Positions 26,809-35,781 of a DNA stretch of 64,000 bases are shown here, piece by piece (the stretch's first letter is position 1; each line of letters starts with the position of its first letter). The stretch spans positions 2,914,001-2,978,000 of the forward strand of contig NZ_JAGIOH010000001.1 in the NCBI RefSeq assembly GCF_017876625.1, written 5' to 3'. Below the pieces are notes generated by a model. That model made no database searches and was not told where the DNA came from. It saw nothing but the letters and a program-made list of their open reading frames with translations. The position numbers were made by a program, and so were the translations under genes. The DNA comes from Streptomyces syringium (lineage in GTDB: Bacteria; Actinomycetota; Actinomycetes; Streptomycetales; Streptomycetaceae).

Positions 26809-27651
26809 TCAATCCTTGACCGCGCCGCCGAGGCCCGAGACCAGTCGGCGCTGTACGAGTACGAAGAAGAGCAGCACGGGGAGGGTCATGACGGTCGAGG
26901 CGGCCATGATGCCGCCCCAGTCGTTGCCCTCGTCCTTGAAGAAGACCAGGAGGGCCATCGGCAGCGTCGAGTTCTCCGTGGCGCTGACGATGAAGGACCG
27001 GGCGAAGAGGAAGTCGTTCCAGGTGGAGATGAAGGAGAAGACGCTCGTCGCCACCAGCCCCGGGAAGACCAGGGGAAAGAGGATCTGCCACAGGAACCGC
27101 GTCCGGCTCGCGCCGTCGAGGTGGGCGGCCTCCTCCAGCGCCTCCGGCACCGCTTTGACGAACCCGCGCAGCATCCACACGGCGAACGGCAGGGAGAAGG
27201 CGAGGTGCGGCAGGATCAGCGAGCCGAGCGTGTTGAGGCCGATCGCCGGCACCACCTCGCCCGCGTCCCGCATGAGGAAGAACAAGGGGATCGCCAGCGC
27301 TTCCACCGGCACCATCTGCGCGACGAGGAACATGACGAGCAGCGTGGTCCGGAAGCGGAAGCGGAAGCGGGTCACGGCGGTCGCCGCGAGGAAGGCGACG
27401 ATCGCCGAGGCGAGGACGACGACGGCCGCGACCAGCAGGCTGTTGAGGAAGTACCGCCCGAAGTCCTGCTGCCCGAAGACCCGCCGGAAGGCGTCCAGGG
27501 TGGGGTGCAGCGTCCAGGGGCGCGGCCGGTCGCTCTGCACCTCGCCCTCCGGTTTGAAGGCCGACAGCACCATCCAGTACAGCGGGAAGGCGACCACGGC
27601 CGCCGTCAGCAGCGCCACCGCCTCCGCCGCGAACCGCCAGGGCCGGGTCAT
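26809..27651 (-). CDS. Sugar ABC transporter permease (MalG type)
   Basis: A 280-residue membrane protein from the ATG 27649-27651 with GGAGGA upstream. It has six membrane helices and the EAA loop EALEEAAHLDGASRTRFLWQ (about residues 178-197), which contacts the ATPase. The C-terminus LVSGLGGAVKD is typical of MalG-type subunits. Its start overlaps the stop of the partner permease by four bases. There is no ATPase gene in this operon, as is usual in Streptomyces, where a shared MsiK-like ATPase serves many sugar importers. Confidence 0.92.
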   Translation of the reverse strand: MTRPWRFAAEAVALLTAAVVAFPLYWMVLSAFKPEGEVQSDRPRPWTLHPTLDAFRRVFGQQDFGRYFLNSLLVAAVVVLASAIVAFLAATAVTRFRFRFRTTLLVMFLVAQMVPVEALAIPLFFLMRDAGEVVPAIGLNTLGSLILPHLAFSLPFAVWMLRGFVKAVPEALEEAAHLDGASRTRFLWQILFPLVFPGLVATSVFSFISTWNDFLFARSFIVSATENSTLPMALLVFFKDEGNDWGGIMAASTVMTLPVLLFFVLVQRRLVSGLGGAVKD

Positions 27652-28559
27652 ATCTCCTCCCCCTGCCGCCGCAGCATCCGCAGATAGCCGACCGTGACGG
27701 TCAGCAGGATCAGCAGCATCACCACTCCGATCGCCGAGCCGAGGCTGTACTGCGAGGAGGCGAAGGCCTTCTGGTAGGCGTAGACGTTCAGCGTCATGTT
27801 CTGTCCGGCGATGCCTCCGCCGTTGGTCATCACATAGATCTGGGTGAAGACCTTGAAGTCCCAGATGACCGACTGGATGGTGACCACCATCAGGATCGGC
27901 CGGAGCATCGGCGCCATGACGTCGCGCCAGATCCGCCACTGCGACGCGCCGTCGAGCGCGGCCGCCTCCAGCACCTCGTCCGGTATCGCGCGGATACCGG
28001 CGTAGACGGTGACCATGACGAACGGGAACGAGCACCACACGATCTCGAGCAGGACGAGCGCGAAGGCGCTGTAGCGGTCGTAGGTCCACGCGTAGCCGTC
28101 GAAGCCGCTCAGGCCCATCCAGGTCAGGGCCTTGTCGACCGGGCCGAAGTCGGGATCGAAGAGGAAGAGCCACACCGTCGAGCCGGTGACGGCGGGCGTG
28201 GCCCACGCCCCGAGCGCGGCGAGCATCAGCGCCAGGCGGGGCAGGGCGCGGACCTTGGTGAGGAGGACGGCCAGGGCGCAGCCGACGGCCAGGGTGGCCG
28301 CGACGCAGGCGGCCGCGAAGACCACGGTGGCGGCGAGGACCTGCCGGAACTGGCCGTCGGTGAAGAGCTCGCGGTAGTTGGCCAGGCCCCGGAAGCTGGT
28401 GGGCTCGCCTCCGCTGACCTGGGCCTGGGTGTATTCGAGGAAGGAGATGAGGCCCAGTTGGTAGATGGGGTAGAGGAGCAGCCCGCCGAGGACGACGAGG
28501 GCGGGGGCGAGGTAGAGCCAGGGCGTCCAGCGCCCGGCGCCGTGCTGTCGGCCGCTCAC
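27648..28559 (-). CDS. Sugar ABC transporter permease (MalF type)
   Basis: A 303-residue membrane protein from the GTG at 28557-28559. Six helices are predicted, starting at WTPWLYLAPALVVLGGLLLY. The EAA loop is DEVLEAAALDGASQWRIWRD. The binding-protein gene stop overlaps this start by three bases. It pairs with the downstream MalG-type permease to form the channel. The likely cargo is a GlcNAc oligosaccharide, inferred from the linked GH20 enzyme. Confidence 0.92.
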   Translation of the reverse strand: MSGRQHGAGRWTPWLYLAPALVVLGGLLLYPIYQLGLISFLEYTQAQVSGGEPTSFRGLANYRELFTDGQFRQVLAATVVFAAACVAATLAVGCALAVLLTKVRALPRLALMLAALGAWATPAVTGSTVWLFLFDPDFGPVDKALTWMGLSGFDGYAWTYDRYSAFALVLLEIVWCSFPFVMVTVYAGIRAIPDEVLEAAALDGASQWRIWRDVMAPMLRPILMVVTIQSVIWDFKVFTQIYVMTNGGGIAGQNMTLNVYAYQKAFASSQYSLGSAIGVVMLLILLTVTVGYLRMLRRQGEEI

Positions 28560-29857
28560 TTCGCGAACGCCTCGTTCATCTTCCGGGCCGCCCGTCCGGC
28601 CGCCGCGTCGACGCTCCTCCGGCCGCTCACGATCTCCTGGAACATGGTCGGCAGCACCTGCCCGGCGTCGACGGCCGCCCAGCCCGGTGAGGCGGGCACC
28701 GACTTCGCGCCCGCCGCGAGGGTGCGGACGAAGGGTTCGACGAAGGGCTGCCGGCGTGCGGCTTCGCGCCGTACGTCGGTGTAGGTGGGCAGAAAGCCCA
28801 TGGCGTCGAAGAGTCGGGCCTGGGTGCGCTTGCCGGCCAGGGACTTCATCAGGTCCACGGCGAGCGTGCGGTGCGCGCTGCTCTTGAGCACCCCGAGGTT
28901 GTTCCCGCCCGCGAAGGCCGGGGCTATCTGCCCCCGCCTCACACCGGGCAGGGGCACGACCGCGTAGGAGCCCTTGACCTTGCCGTTCTCGACGGCCCGG
29001 TGGCTGAAGTCCCCGCCGATGGCCATGGCGGCCTTGCCGGACGCGAAGGCCTGCACGGTGTCGTTGCCCCCCATCCGGGCGCACTTGCTCGCGGGGCAGT
29101 TCTGCGCGCCGAAGAGGTCCGTGTAGGCCTTGATGCCCTTCTTCGCGGTGTCACTGTCGAGGGCGGAGACGTAGCGGCGGCCCTGACGCCTCGCCATGTC
29201 GCCGCCGTGCGCCCAGACGAAGGGCATGGCCCCGTAGGTGTAGGCGCCGCCCACCACCAGGCCGTAGAGCCCGGGGCGTTCCTTGTGGATCGTCCGTGCC
29301 GTGGCGGCCAGCCCGTCCAGGGTTTCCGGGGGTTTGAGTCCCAGCTCGCGGAAGACGTCGGTGCGGTAGTACAGCGCCCGGACGCCCACGAACAGCGGCG
29401 CACCGTACTGCTTGCCGTCCACGGTCACGGACCTCTTGGCCGCCGGGTCGGTGTCCTTGGCGTCGGCCCAGGTGGCGAGGTCGGCGGTGACGTCGGCGAG
29501 TCCGCCGTCCCGCACGTACCCGGCGGTGTCGGTGTTGCCGTACTCGACGAGGTCGGGGGCGCTCTTCGGGTCGTTGAAGGCGGCCTTGATCCGCTGGGCG
29601 CGGGTGTCGACGGGAATGTAGGCGACGTCGACCTTGACGCCCCGGTGATCGGCGGTGAAGGCGGCGACGGCCTCGCGGACCACCGCCTCCTTGGGTTTGT
29701 TGTCGACTTCGCGGAAGAGCCAGACGCGCAGCGTGCCGGTCCGCGCGTCGCCCCGCGCGCCGTTGACGGAGGTGGCGGGGGCGCACGCGGTGACGGCGGT
29801 GAGCCCCGCCGCCGCGAGGAGCACCGCCGGGGCGGTGACGCGGGCGGACAGCGGCAT
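28556..29857 (-). CDS. Extracellular sugar-binding lipoprotein of ABC importer
   Basis: A 433-residue solute-binding protein. The signal ends in a lipobox, AVTAC, with the lipidated Cys25. The mature part has family-1 features: TLRVWLFREVDN, APDLVEYGNTDTAGYVRDGG and FVWAHGGDMA. The ATG (29855-29857) has GGGAGGGGA upstream. It is the first gene of the importer/hexosaminidase operon. The pattern resembles DasA/NgcE-type chitooligosaccharide binders, but ligand specificity cannot be read from the sequence. Confidence 0.9.
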   Translation of the reverse strand: MPLSARVTAPAVLLAAAGLTAVTACAPATSVNGARGDARTGTLRVWLFREVDNKPKEAVVREAVAAFTADHRGVKVDVAYIPVDTRAQRIKAAFNDPKSAPDLVEYGNTDTAGYVRDGGLADVTADLATWADAKDTDPAAKRSVTVDGKQYGAPLFVGVRALYYRTDVFRELGLKPPETLDGLAATARTIHKERPGLYGLVVGGAYTYGAMPFVWAHGGDMARRQGRRYVSALDSDTAKKGIKAYTDLFGAQNCPASKCARMGGNDTVQAFASGKAAMAIGGDFSHRAVENGKVKGSYAVVPLPGVRRGQIAPAFAGGNNLGVLKSSAHRTLAVDLMKSLAGKRTQARLFDAMGFLPTYTDVRREAARRQPFVEPFVRTLAAGAKSVPASPGWAAVDAGQVLPTMFQEIVSGRRSVDAAAGRAARKMNEAFAK

Positions 29858-29879
29858 GGAGGTCCCCTCCCGATTGGCG

Positions 29880-29894
29880 TTGCAACATACGCAA
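29880..29894. promoter_or_regulatory. Candidate repressor operator of the sugar importer operon
   Basis: TTGCAACATACGCAA has 4-base inverted arms TTGC/GCAA around 7 bases. It lies 23 bases upstream of the binding-protein start. Position and symmetry suit a LacI- or ROK-type sugar repressor. It does not resemble the DasR dre site as I remember it. No local regulator gene is present. Confidence 0.35.
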
Positions 29895-30021
29895 TGGGCG
29901 TTTCGCTTTGCACAACTGGGAGGAGGCTAGGGGCGGCCGAACCGGCCCGACAAGGGTTCTGCGACGGTCGGCCCGGTCCCGCGATCACTTCGTGACCGGC
30001 AGAAGCACCCCGTGCAACGCG

Positions 30022-30063
30022 TACGGCCCCTGGGACGCGCGACTGCGCGTCCCAGGGGCCGTA
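30022..30063. terminator. Strong bidirectional-type hairpin terminator
   Basis: The arms TACGGCCCCTGGGACGCGC and GCGCGTCCCAGGGGCCGTA are 19 bases, perfectly paired, with loop GACT. It lies 67 bases past the stop of the leftward DUF3039 gene and upstream of the sugar operon promoter, insulating the two. Confidence 0.8.
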
Positions 30064-30130
30064 AGAGGGCCGTCACCGACCGGCGGAGGGGCTCGAAGCC
30101 CACCGACGAGGAGAAGGGGTGGGGCGGGGG

Positions 30131-30424
30131 CTACTTCTTGTCGCCGCCCTTGCCGCCCTTGTCCTTGTCGCCACCGGGGCCCATGGTCTCGAAGATCTCC
30201 TTGCACATGGGACAGACCGGGTACTTCTTCGGGTCGCGCCCGGGGACCCAGACCTTGCCGCACAGTGCCACGACCGGAGAACCGGAGAGCGCGCTCTCCA
30301 TGATCTTGTCCTTCTGGACGTAATGGGCGTAGCGCTCGTGGTCGCCGTCGCCGTGCGACACCTGCGGCGTCGGCTCTACGAGGGTGCCGGTCCCTGCCCC
30401 GCGCTCGGGCTCAAGAGTGCTCAT
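30131..30424 (-). CDS. DUF3039 family protein
   Basis: A 97-residue protein from the ATG 30422-30424. The core is DGDHERYAHYVQKDKIMESA, then ALCGKVWVPGRDPKKYPVCP and MCKEIF. The three cysteines (C..., CPMC) suggest a zinc ribbon. The C-terminus is Lys/Gly/Asp-rich (DKDKGGKGGDKK). DUF3039 is confined to actinobacteria and widespread in Streptomyces; its function is unknown. Confidence 0.88.
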   Translation of the reverse strand: MSTLEPERGAGTGTLVEPTPQVSHGDGDHERYAHYVQKDKIMESALSGSPVVALCGKVWVPGRDPKKYPVCPMCKEIFETMGPGGDKDKGGKGGDKK

Positions 30425-30624
30425 GGTTTCCAAGAGTACTGGGGTGGGACGCCACCGGGCCCGCCCCGGCCCGGCCGCCGCGCCTCCCTTCGGTGAGCGG
30501 TACGACACACCCGGGGCCGTGGCCGGAAAACACCCGTCCGGCGGGGCGCGCGGTCGGCTCGCGGGAGCCGGAACCGGGCTCACCGGGCGGTGGCGGACCG
30601 GCTACCCGGAGAAACCCGGCCGCC

Positions 30625-31281
30625 TCAGTTGAGGCTCGGGTCGTCCGGGTAGGTGGCGACCATCGCGAGCTCGTTGCGCTGGCGGCGCAGCACGGCCCGC
30701 CAGAGCTGCTCGGGGTCCGGCGAGGAGACGTCACCCGGCTCGGACTCGACCACGTACCAAGCGCCCTCGACCAGCTCTTCCTCCAGCTGGCCGGGGCCCC
30801 AGCCCGCGTAGCCCGCGAAGATCCGCAGGCTGCCGAGGGCCGCCGCCAGCAGCTCCGGCGGTGCCTCCAGGTCGACCAGTCCGATGGCGCCGTGGACCCT
30901 GCGCCATCCGAGTGGGCCGTCGCCGGCCACGACCGTGTCCGCCGCGTCCGCAGCCTCCGCCGTCTCCCCGGGGCCTCCCCTGGCGGCCTTCAGGCCCGGA
31001 CTGCTGCGGTCGTGCGGCTCGCCCGGCACCACACCCACCCCCAGCGCCGAGTCCAGCGAGACGGGTCCGCCCTGGAAGACCACGCCCGGCTCGCCGGTCA
31101 GCGCGGCCCAGGACGCCAGGATGTCGCCCACGCCGACCGGGGTCGGGCGGTTGAGGACGACTCCGAGGGAGCCCGCCTCGTCGTGGTCGAGGAGCAGCAC
31201 CACCGCGCGGTCGAAGTTCGGGTCAGCGAGCGCCGGAGTCGCGACAAGCAGCCGTCCTGTGAGCGAGGACACCTCGGTCAT
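30625..31281 (-). CDS. YqgE/AlgH family protein (UPF0301)
   Basis: A 218-residue protein from the ATG 31279-31281. The family N-terminus is SLTGRLLVATPALADPNFDR, then AVVLLLDHDEAGSLGVVLNR (residues about 5-45), with FQGGPVSLDSALGV next. The C-terminal core is RIFAGYAGWGPGQLEEELVEGAW. The central stretch (about 110-140) is an Ala/Asp-rich insertion compared with enterobacterial YqgE. The molecular function is unknown. It is divergent from murA, and the intergenic region 31282-31533 holds both promoters. Confidence 0.92.
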   Translation of the reverse strand: MTEVSSLTGRLLVATPALADPNFDRAVVLLLDHDEAGSLGVVLNRPTPVGVGDILASWAALTGEPGVVFQGGPVSLDSALGVGVVPGEPHDRSSPGLKAARGGPGETAEAADAADTVVAGDGPLGWRRVHGAIGLVDLEAPPELLAAALGSLRIFAGYAGWGPGQLEEELVEGAWYVVESEPGDVSSPDPEQLWRAVLRRQRNELAMVATYPDDPSLN

Positions 31282-31533
31282 GGCCACATGATCCCGCATT
31301 TCCGGCCGGTTCGGGGAGTGGACGGCGAGTCCGAAGCCGGGGTTGTCCCGAGTTGGATGAGAAGGGTATGAAAATGGCCACCGCGCCGATAACCGGTAGC
31401 GACCATTCCATAAACACAGCGTGTTGTTGCAAAGCCATGACGTAAGAAGAGGCCCCCAGGGCTAACAGAAGGGCCCTCCGGTCGCATTACCCTTTCTTCT
31501 TGCCCCCTGCCCAACTCCAGGAACGCGAGATCC

Positions 31534-32880
31534 ATGACCGGCCCTGACGATGTACTGCTTGTCCACGGCGGCACCCCGCTCGAGGGCGAGATCCGTGTCC
31601 GCGGCGCGAAGAACCTCGTGCCGAAGGCCATGGTCGCCGCGCTGCTCGGCAGCGGACCCAGCCGACTGCGCAACGTCCCCGACATCCGTGACGTGCGGGT
31701 GGTCCGCGGACTGCTGCAGCTGCACGGTGTGACGGTGCGCCCCGGTGACGAGCCCGGTGAGCTGGTCCTGGACCCCTCGCACGTGGAGAGCGCCAACGTC
31801 GCCGACATCGACGCGCACGCCGGCTCCTCCCGCATCCCGATCCTCTTCTGCGGCCCGCTGCTGCACCGGCTGGGCCACGCGTTCATCCCGGGCCTGGGCG
31901 GCTGCGACATCGGCGGTCGGCCGATCGACTTCCACTTCGAGGTGCTGCGCCAGTTCGGTGCGACCATCGAGAAGCGCGAGGACGGGCAGTACCTGGAGGC
32001 TCCGCAGCGGCTGCGCGGCTGCAAGATCCGCCTGCCGTACCCCTCGGTCGGTTCGACCGAGCAGGTGCTGCTGACCGCCGTGCTGGCGGAGGGCGTCACG
32101 GAGCTGTCCAACGCGGCCGTGGAGCCAGAGATCGAGGACCTCATCTGCGTACTGCAGAAGATGGGCGCGATCATCTCCATGGACACCGACCGGACCATCC
32201 GGATCACCGGTGTCGACTCGCTCGGCGGCTACAACCACCGCGCCCTGCCGGACCGCCTGGAGGCGGCCTCCTGGGCGAGCGCGGCGCTGGCCACCGAGGG
32301 CAACATCTACGTGCGCGGCGCCCAGCAGCGCTCGATGATGACCTTCCTCAACACCTACCGCAAGGTCGGCGGTGCCTTCGAGATAGACGACGAGGGCATC
32401 CGCTTCTGGCACCCGGGCGGCCCGCTCAACGCCATCGCGCTGGAGACGGACGTCCACCCGGGCTTCCAGACGGACTGGCAGCAGCCGCTGGTCGTCGCCC
32501 TGACGCAGGCCTCGGGCCTGTCCATCGTCCACGAGACGGTGTACGAGTCGCGGCTGGGCTTCACGTCCGCGCTCAACCAGATGGGTGCGCACATCCAGCT
32601 CTACCGCGAGTGCCTCGGCGGCTCGGCGTGCCGCTTCGGCCAGCGCAACTTCCTGCACTCGGCGGTCGTCTCCGGCCCCACCAAGCTGCAGGGCGCCGAC
32701 CTGGTCATCCCCGACCTCCGCGGCGGCTTCTCGTACCTGATCGCGGCGCTGGCGGCCCAGGGCACGTCCCGGGTGCACGGCATCGACCTGATCAACCGCG
32801 GCTACGAGAACTTCATGACGAAGCTCGCGGACCTGGGCGCGCACGTGGAACTGCCGAACGGCAACCACAACCACGCCTGA
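31534..32880 (+). CDS. murA: UDP-N-acetylglucosamine 1-carboxyvinyltransferase
   Basis: A 448-residue enzyme that catalyses the first committed step of peptidoglycan synthesis, transferring enolpyruvate from PEP to UDP-GlcNAc in the cytosol. GAKNLVPKAMVAALL (Lys27-Asn28) forms the substrate site. The catalytic loop is GGCDIGGRPIDFHFE with Cys124 (equivalent to E. coli Cys115), so fosfomycin sensitivity would be expected. VGSTEQVLLTAVLA and PDLRGGFSYLIAAL are also typical. It is longer than E. coli MurA (about 419 residues). It ends in a His/Asn tail (NGNHNHA). Confidence 0.95.
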   Translation: MTGPDDVLLVHGGTPLEGEIRVRGAKNLVPKAMVAALLGSGPSRLRNVPDIRDVRVVRGLLQLHGVTVRPGDEPGELVLDPSHVESANVADIDAHAGSSRIPILFCGPLLHRLGHAFIPGLGGCDIGGRPIDFHFEVLRQFGATIEKREDGQYLEAPQRLRGCKIRLPYPSVGSTEQVLLTAVLAEGVTELSNAAVEPEIEDLICVLQKMGAIISMDTDRTIRITGVDSLGGYNHRALPDRLEAASWASAALATEGNIYVRGAQQRSMMTFLNTYRKVGGAFEIDDEGIRFWHPGGPLNAIALETDVHPGFQTDWQQPLVVALTQASGLSIVHETVYESRLGFTSALNQMGAHIQLYRECLGGSACRFGQRNFLHSAVVSGPTKLQGADLVIPDLRGGFSYLIAALAAQGTSRVHGIDLINRGYENFMTKLADLGAHVELPNGNHNHA

Positions 32881-32991
32881 CGCGTGACGCCCGGCCGAGC
32901 ACTCGCCCGGCCGGGGGTCCGGGGGTTGCCCCCGGAACAGCACAGCAGGTCTGACGTCTGACGGGCCGTAAGGCCCGTACAGCCGCGCTGA

Positions 32992-33027
32992 AGCCCGTAC
33001 AGCCCCACGAGGGCCGTACGGGCTTTC
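32992..33027 (+). terminator. murA terminator
   Basis: AGCCCGTAC-A-GCCC pairs with GGGC-C-GTACGGGCT around CACGA, followed by TTTC. It lies about 110 bases past the murA stop. Confidence 0.6.
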
Positions 33028-33070
33028 GCGGCTCTGGAAGGGCCTGTAATGGCCTTTACAGGGCCGCAGG

Positions 33071-33120
33071 GACGCTGAAAGGGCGGTCACCCCCTCGGGG
33101 GTGACCGCCCTTTCAGCGTC
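33071..33120. terminator. Perfect 50-base palindrome between murA and hup
   Basis: The arms begin GACGCTGAAAGGGCGGTCAC and are exactly mirrored, 24 bases each, with only TC unpaired. It lies 8 bases beyond the hup stop, between convergent genes, so it probably terminates transcription from both sides. The GAAAG/CTTTC segment supplies an A/T-containing foot in both directions. Confidence 0.85.
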
Positions 33121-33128
33121 TTCAGGCC

Positions 33129-33410
33129 TTACTTGCCCTTGGCGGCTTCCTTCAGCTTGGAGCCCGCGGAGACCTTCACGCTGTAGCCGGCAGCGATCTG
33201 GATCGGCTCGCCCGTCTGCGGGTTACGAGCGGTGCGAGCGGCGCGGTGGGTGCGCTCGAAGGTCAGGAAGCCGGGGATGGTGACCTTCTCGTCGCCCTTG
33301 GCGACGACCTCACCGACGGTCTCGGCGAGGGCGGCCAGAACGGCGTCGGCGTCCTTGCGGGTCACCTCTGCGCGGTCGGCCAGCGCGGCCACCAGCTCAC
33401 TGCGGTTCAT
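33129..33410 (-). CDS. hup: DNA-binding protein HU
   Basis: A 93-residue histone-like protein from the ATG 33408-33410 with GGGAG upstream. MNRSELVAALADRAEVTRKD begins the helical body, and GFLTFERTHRAARTARNPQT is the DNA-binding arm with the conserved RxxRNPQTGE. It is the short, vegetative-type HU, without the long Lys-rich tail of the sporulation HU. It bends and compacts the nucleoid as a dimer. Confidence 0.95.
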   Translation of the reverse strand: MNRSELVAALADRAEVTRKDADAVLAALAETVGEVVAKGDEKVTIPGFLTFERTHRAARTARNPQTGEPIQIAAGYSVKVSAGSKLKEAAKGK

Positions 33411-33682
33411 GTTGTACTCCCGTGTTCTTCTTGCCAATGAGGCGTGAGATCGAAGCCGATGCTGCCAGGGCCCTCGGACAGTCCCCGGACCCGGGTCTGT
33501 TGCCAGACCCTCGCGCCCAGTTACGCATCCTGCCCCCACCAGTGGCGGGAAAGCCAATCCGGCACCCTGGAGAGTCACACGGAAAGCGCCACAGCCTCGG
33601 ATACGGCCGCATCTCTGCGGCTGATTTCTGCCCGCCACCTTATGGGGGCGTCAGGAGCCCCGCGCCATGCGACGCGCCGTGC

Positions 33683-35116
33683 TCAGAGGGTCGTGGTGCC
33701 TGTCACAGACGCTCCGGCGGCCTTGGCGGCCTCGCGGACGGCGCCTGCGACCGCGCCTGCGACCTTGTCGTTGAAGACGCTGGGGATGATGTAGTTCGCG
33801 TTGAGTTCGTCCTCGGTGACGACGTTGGCGAGGGCGGTGGCGGCGGCGAGCATCATGTCGGTGTTGACGGTGCGGGACTGGGCGTCGAGCAGGCCGCGGA
33901 AGACGCCGGGGAAGACCAGGACGTTGTTGATCTGGTTGGGGAAGTCGGAGCGGCCGGTGGCGACGACGGCGGCGGTCTGGCGGGCGATGCCGGGCTCGAC
34001 CTCGGGGTCGGGGTTGGCGAGCGCGAAGACGATGGCGCCCTCGGCCATGGCGGCCACATCCTCCCCGTTCAGCACGTTGGGGGCGGAGACGCCGATGAAG
34101 ACGTCCGCGCCGCGCACGGCTTCCTTGAGGGTGCCGGTGACGCCTTCGGGGTTGGTGTTGTCGGCGATCCAGCGCAGCGCGGAGCCGGGGCTCGCGGCGA
34201 CGAGGTCCTCGCGGGCGGCGTGGACGACGCCGTGGATGTCGGCGACGACGGCGTGCTTGACGCCGGCCGCGATCAGGAGCTTCAGGATCGCGGTGCCGGC
34301 CGCGCCGGCGCCGGACATGACGACGCGTACGTCGCTGATGTTCTTGCCGACGACGCGCAGGGCGTTGGTGAGGGAGGCGAGGACGACGATGGCGGTGCCG
34401 TGCTGGTCGTCGTGGAAGACGGGGATGTCGAGGGCTTCGCGCAGGCGGGCTTCGATCTCGAAGCAGCGGGGGGCGGAGATGTCCTCGAGGTTGATGCCGG
34501 CGAAGCCGGGGGCGATGGCCTTGACGATGGCGACGATCTCGTCGGAGTCCTGGGTGTCGAGGCAGATGGGCCAGGCGTCGATGCCGGCGAAGCGCTTGAA
34601 GAGGGCGGCTTTGCCTTCCATGACGGGCAGGGCGGCCTTGGGGCCGATGTTGCCCAGGCCGAGGACGGCGGAGCCGTCGGTGACCACGGCGACGGAGTTG
34701 CGCTTGATGGTCAGGCGGCGGGCGTCCTCGGGGTTCTCCGCGATGGCCATGCAGACGCGGGCGACGCCGGGGGTGTAGATCATCGAGAGGTCGTCGCGGT
34801 TGCGAATGGGGTGCTTGGACGCCATCTCGATCTTGCCGCCGAGGTGCATCAGGAACGTGCGGTCGGAGACCTTGCCCAGCGAGACGCCCTCGATGCCGCG
34901 GAGCTTGCCCACGATCTCGTCGGCGTGTGCGGTGGAGGTCGCGGCGACGGTGACGTCGATCCGCAGCTTCTCGTGCCCGGAAGCGGTGACGTCGAGGCCG
35001 GTCACCGACCCGCCCGAGGACTCCACGGCCGTGGTGAGCTGGCTGACCGCGGTCCCGCTCGCGGGAACCTCCAGTCGGACCGTCATCGAGTACGAGACGC
35101 TAGGCGCCGTTGCCAT
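33683..35116 (-). CDS. NAD(P)-dependent malic enzyme with N-terminal ACT domain
   Basis: A 477-residue enzyme from the ATG 35114-35116 (GGGAAG upstream). Residues about 8-90 form an ACT-like regulatory domain (VSYSMTVRLEVPASGTAVSQ). The catalytic part follows: DLSMIYTPGVARVC, AVVTDGSAVLGLGNIGP, ISAPRCFEIEARLREALDIP and the metal site FHDDQHGTAIVVLASL. The Rossmann loop is MSGAGAAGTAILKLL. It converts malate to pyruvate, CO2 and reduced NAD(P), linking the TCA cycle to precursor and NADPH supply. The cofactor preference is not decided by what can be read here. Confidence 0.93.
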   Translation of the reverse strand: MATAPSVSYSMTVRLEVPASGTAVSQLTTAVESSGGSVTGLDVTASGHEKLRIDVTVAATSTAHADEIVGKLRGIEGVSLGKVSDRTFLMHLGGKIEMASKHPIRNRDDLSMIYTPGVARVCMAIAENPEDARRLTIKRNSVAVVTDGSAVLGLGNIGPKAALPVMEGKAALFKRFAGIDAWPICLDTQDSDEIVAIVKAIAPGFAGINLEDISAPRCFEIEARLREALDIPVFHDDQHGTAIVVLASLTNALRVVGKNISDVRVVMSGAGAAGTAILKLLIAAGVKHAVVADIHGVVHAAREDLVAASPGSALRWIADNTNPEGVTGTLKEAVRGADVFIGVSAPNVLNGEDVAAMAEGAIVFALANPDPEVEPGIARQTAAVVATGRSDFPNQINNVLVFPGVFRGLLDAQSRTVNTDMMLAAATALANVVTEDELNANYIIPSVFNDKVAGAVAGAVREAAKAAGASVTGTTTL

Positions 35117-35551
35117 GGCCGACTTCCCTCTGCTTTCCCTGTGTCGCTTGATACGCGCGAGCCTCGGCGGTCGCCCAGGAACGCGGGGTCCGATCGTCCC
35201 ACCTACTGGCCGGTATACGGTAACCAGCCACCATTTTCGGAATGAATTTTCCGCCATACGGGAGCTGGCGGGCCGAGTGGGACCGGTGCCGCCAACGCCG
35301 ACGGGCGCCCCTCTCCATTGAGAGGGACGCCCGTCGAATATCGCTTGGGTGGCACCGACCCGCCATGCTCGCCTCGCGGCAAGTGGTCGCTCGAAGCGAC
35401 TAAGGTTGGGCCCGGGGGCTTGGATCGAGCCGGTGCCACACCCAGGCTAACAAACCGTCCCGGGAAGTGATTCCGGTAGCGCGAGTTGGCTCTCCGACGG
35501 GTCATCCGGACGGGCGCTGCGGCCGTATCGTCCGCACCCCGCTGCCCGGTG
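35117..35551. other. Gene-free region upstream of the malic enzyme
   Basis: No convincing gene. It includes a hairpin at 35300-35335 (listed separately), the malic-enzyme promoter region, and AT-richer patches near 35220-35255. Short GC-rich frames here have no start or codon pattern that supports coding. Confidence 0.5.
35300..35335. terminator. Imperfect hairpin upstream of the malic enzyme gene
   Basis: GACGGGCG...CCTCTC pairs with GAGAGG...CGCCCGTC around CATT, interrupted by a CC/GA mismatch. It lies 184 bases upstream of the malic-enzyme start. It may be a 5' leader structure or an orphan terminator. Confidence 0.45.
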
Positions 35552-35746
35552 GTTGTCCTCAATCGCCGGACGGGCTCGATGTGGCTGAGCTCAGCCGAAA
35601 CCAGCCTGTCCGGCGGATCATCCGGACGGACGCTGCGGGCCGCTCTCAGCGCCGGACAGGCTTGATTGAGCTGAGCTCAGCCACAACCAGCCCGTCCGGC
35701 GATTGAGGACGCGCCCGCAGGGCGCTCGCCGCCGCAGGCGGCACAA
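35552..35746. repeat. Cluster of CGCCGGACGGGCT palindromic repeats
   Basis: At least two tandem, partly interleaved copies of the window's intergenic repeat. The first runs from TCCTCAATCGCCGGACGGGC through GGCTGAGCTCAGCC (35583-35596) to CCAGCCTGTCCGGCGGAT. The second runs from GCCGGACAGGCTTGATTGAG to CCAGCCCGTCCGGCGATTGA. They are followed by the same two mini-hairpins, GCGCCCGCAGGGCGC and GCCGCCGCAGGCGGC, as at 0.66 kb. It ends just past the 3' end of the HelD-like gene. Confidence 0.75.
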
Positions 35747-35781
35747 CGACCCGCAGCCGGCGGAGCCACCCCGCGGAGCGT

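Noticed and set aside
32960..33025. A third CCGTACA operator near 32.99 kb
   Set aside because: The GTACGG elements there form a stem-loop followed by TTT, fitting a murA terminator, and the spacing is not seven bases.
35203..35562. 119-codon frame upstream of the malic enzyme on the same strand
   Set aside because: It crosses a hairpin and repeat DNA and has no family pattern or credible ribosome-binding site.
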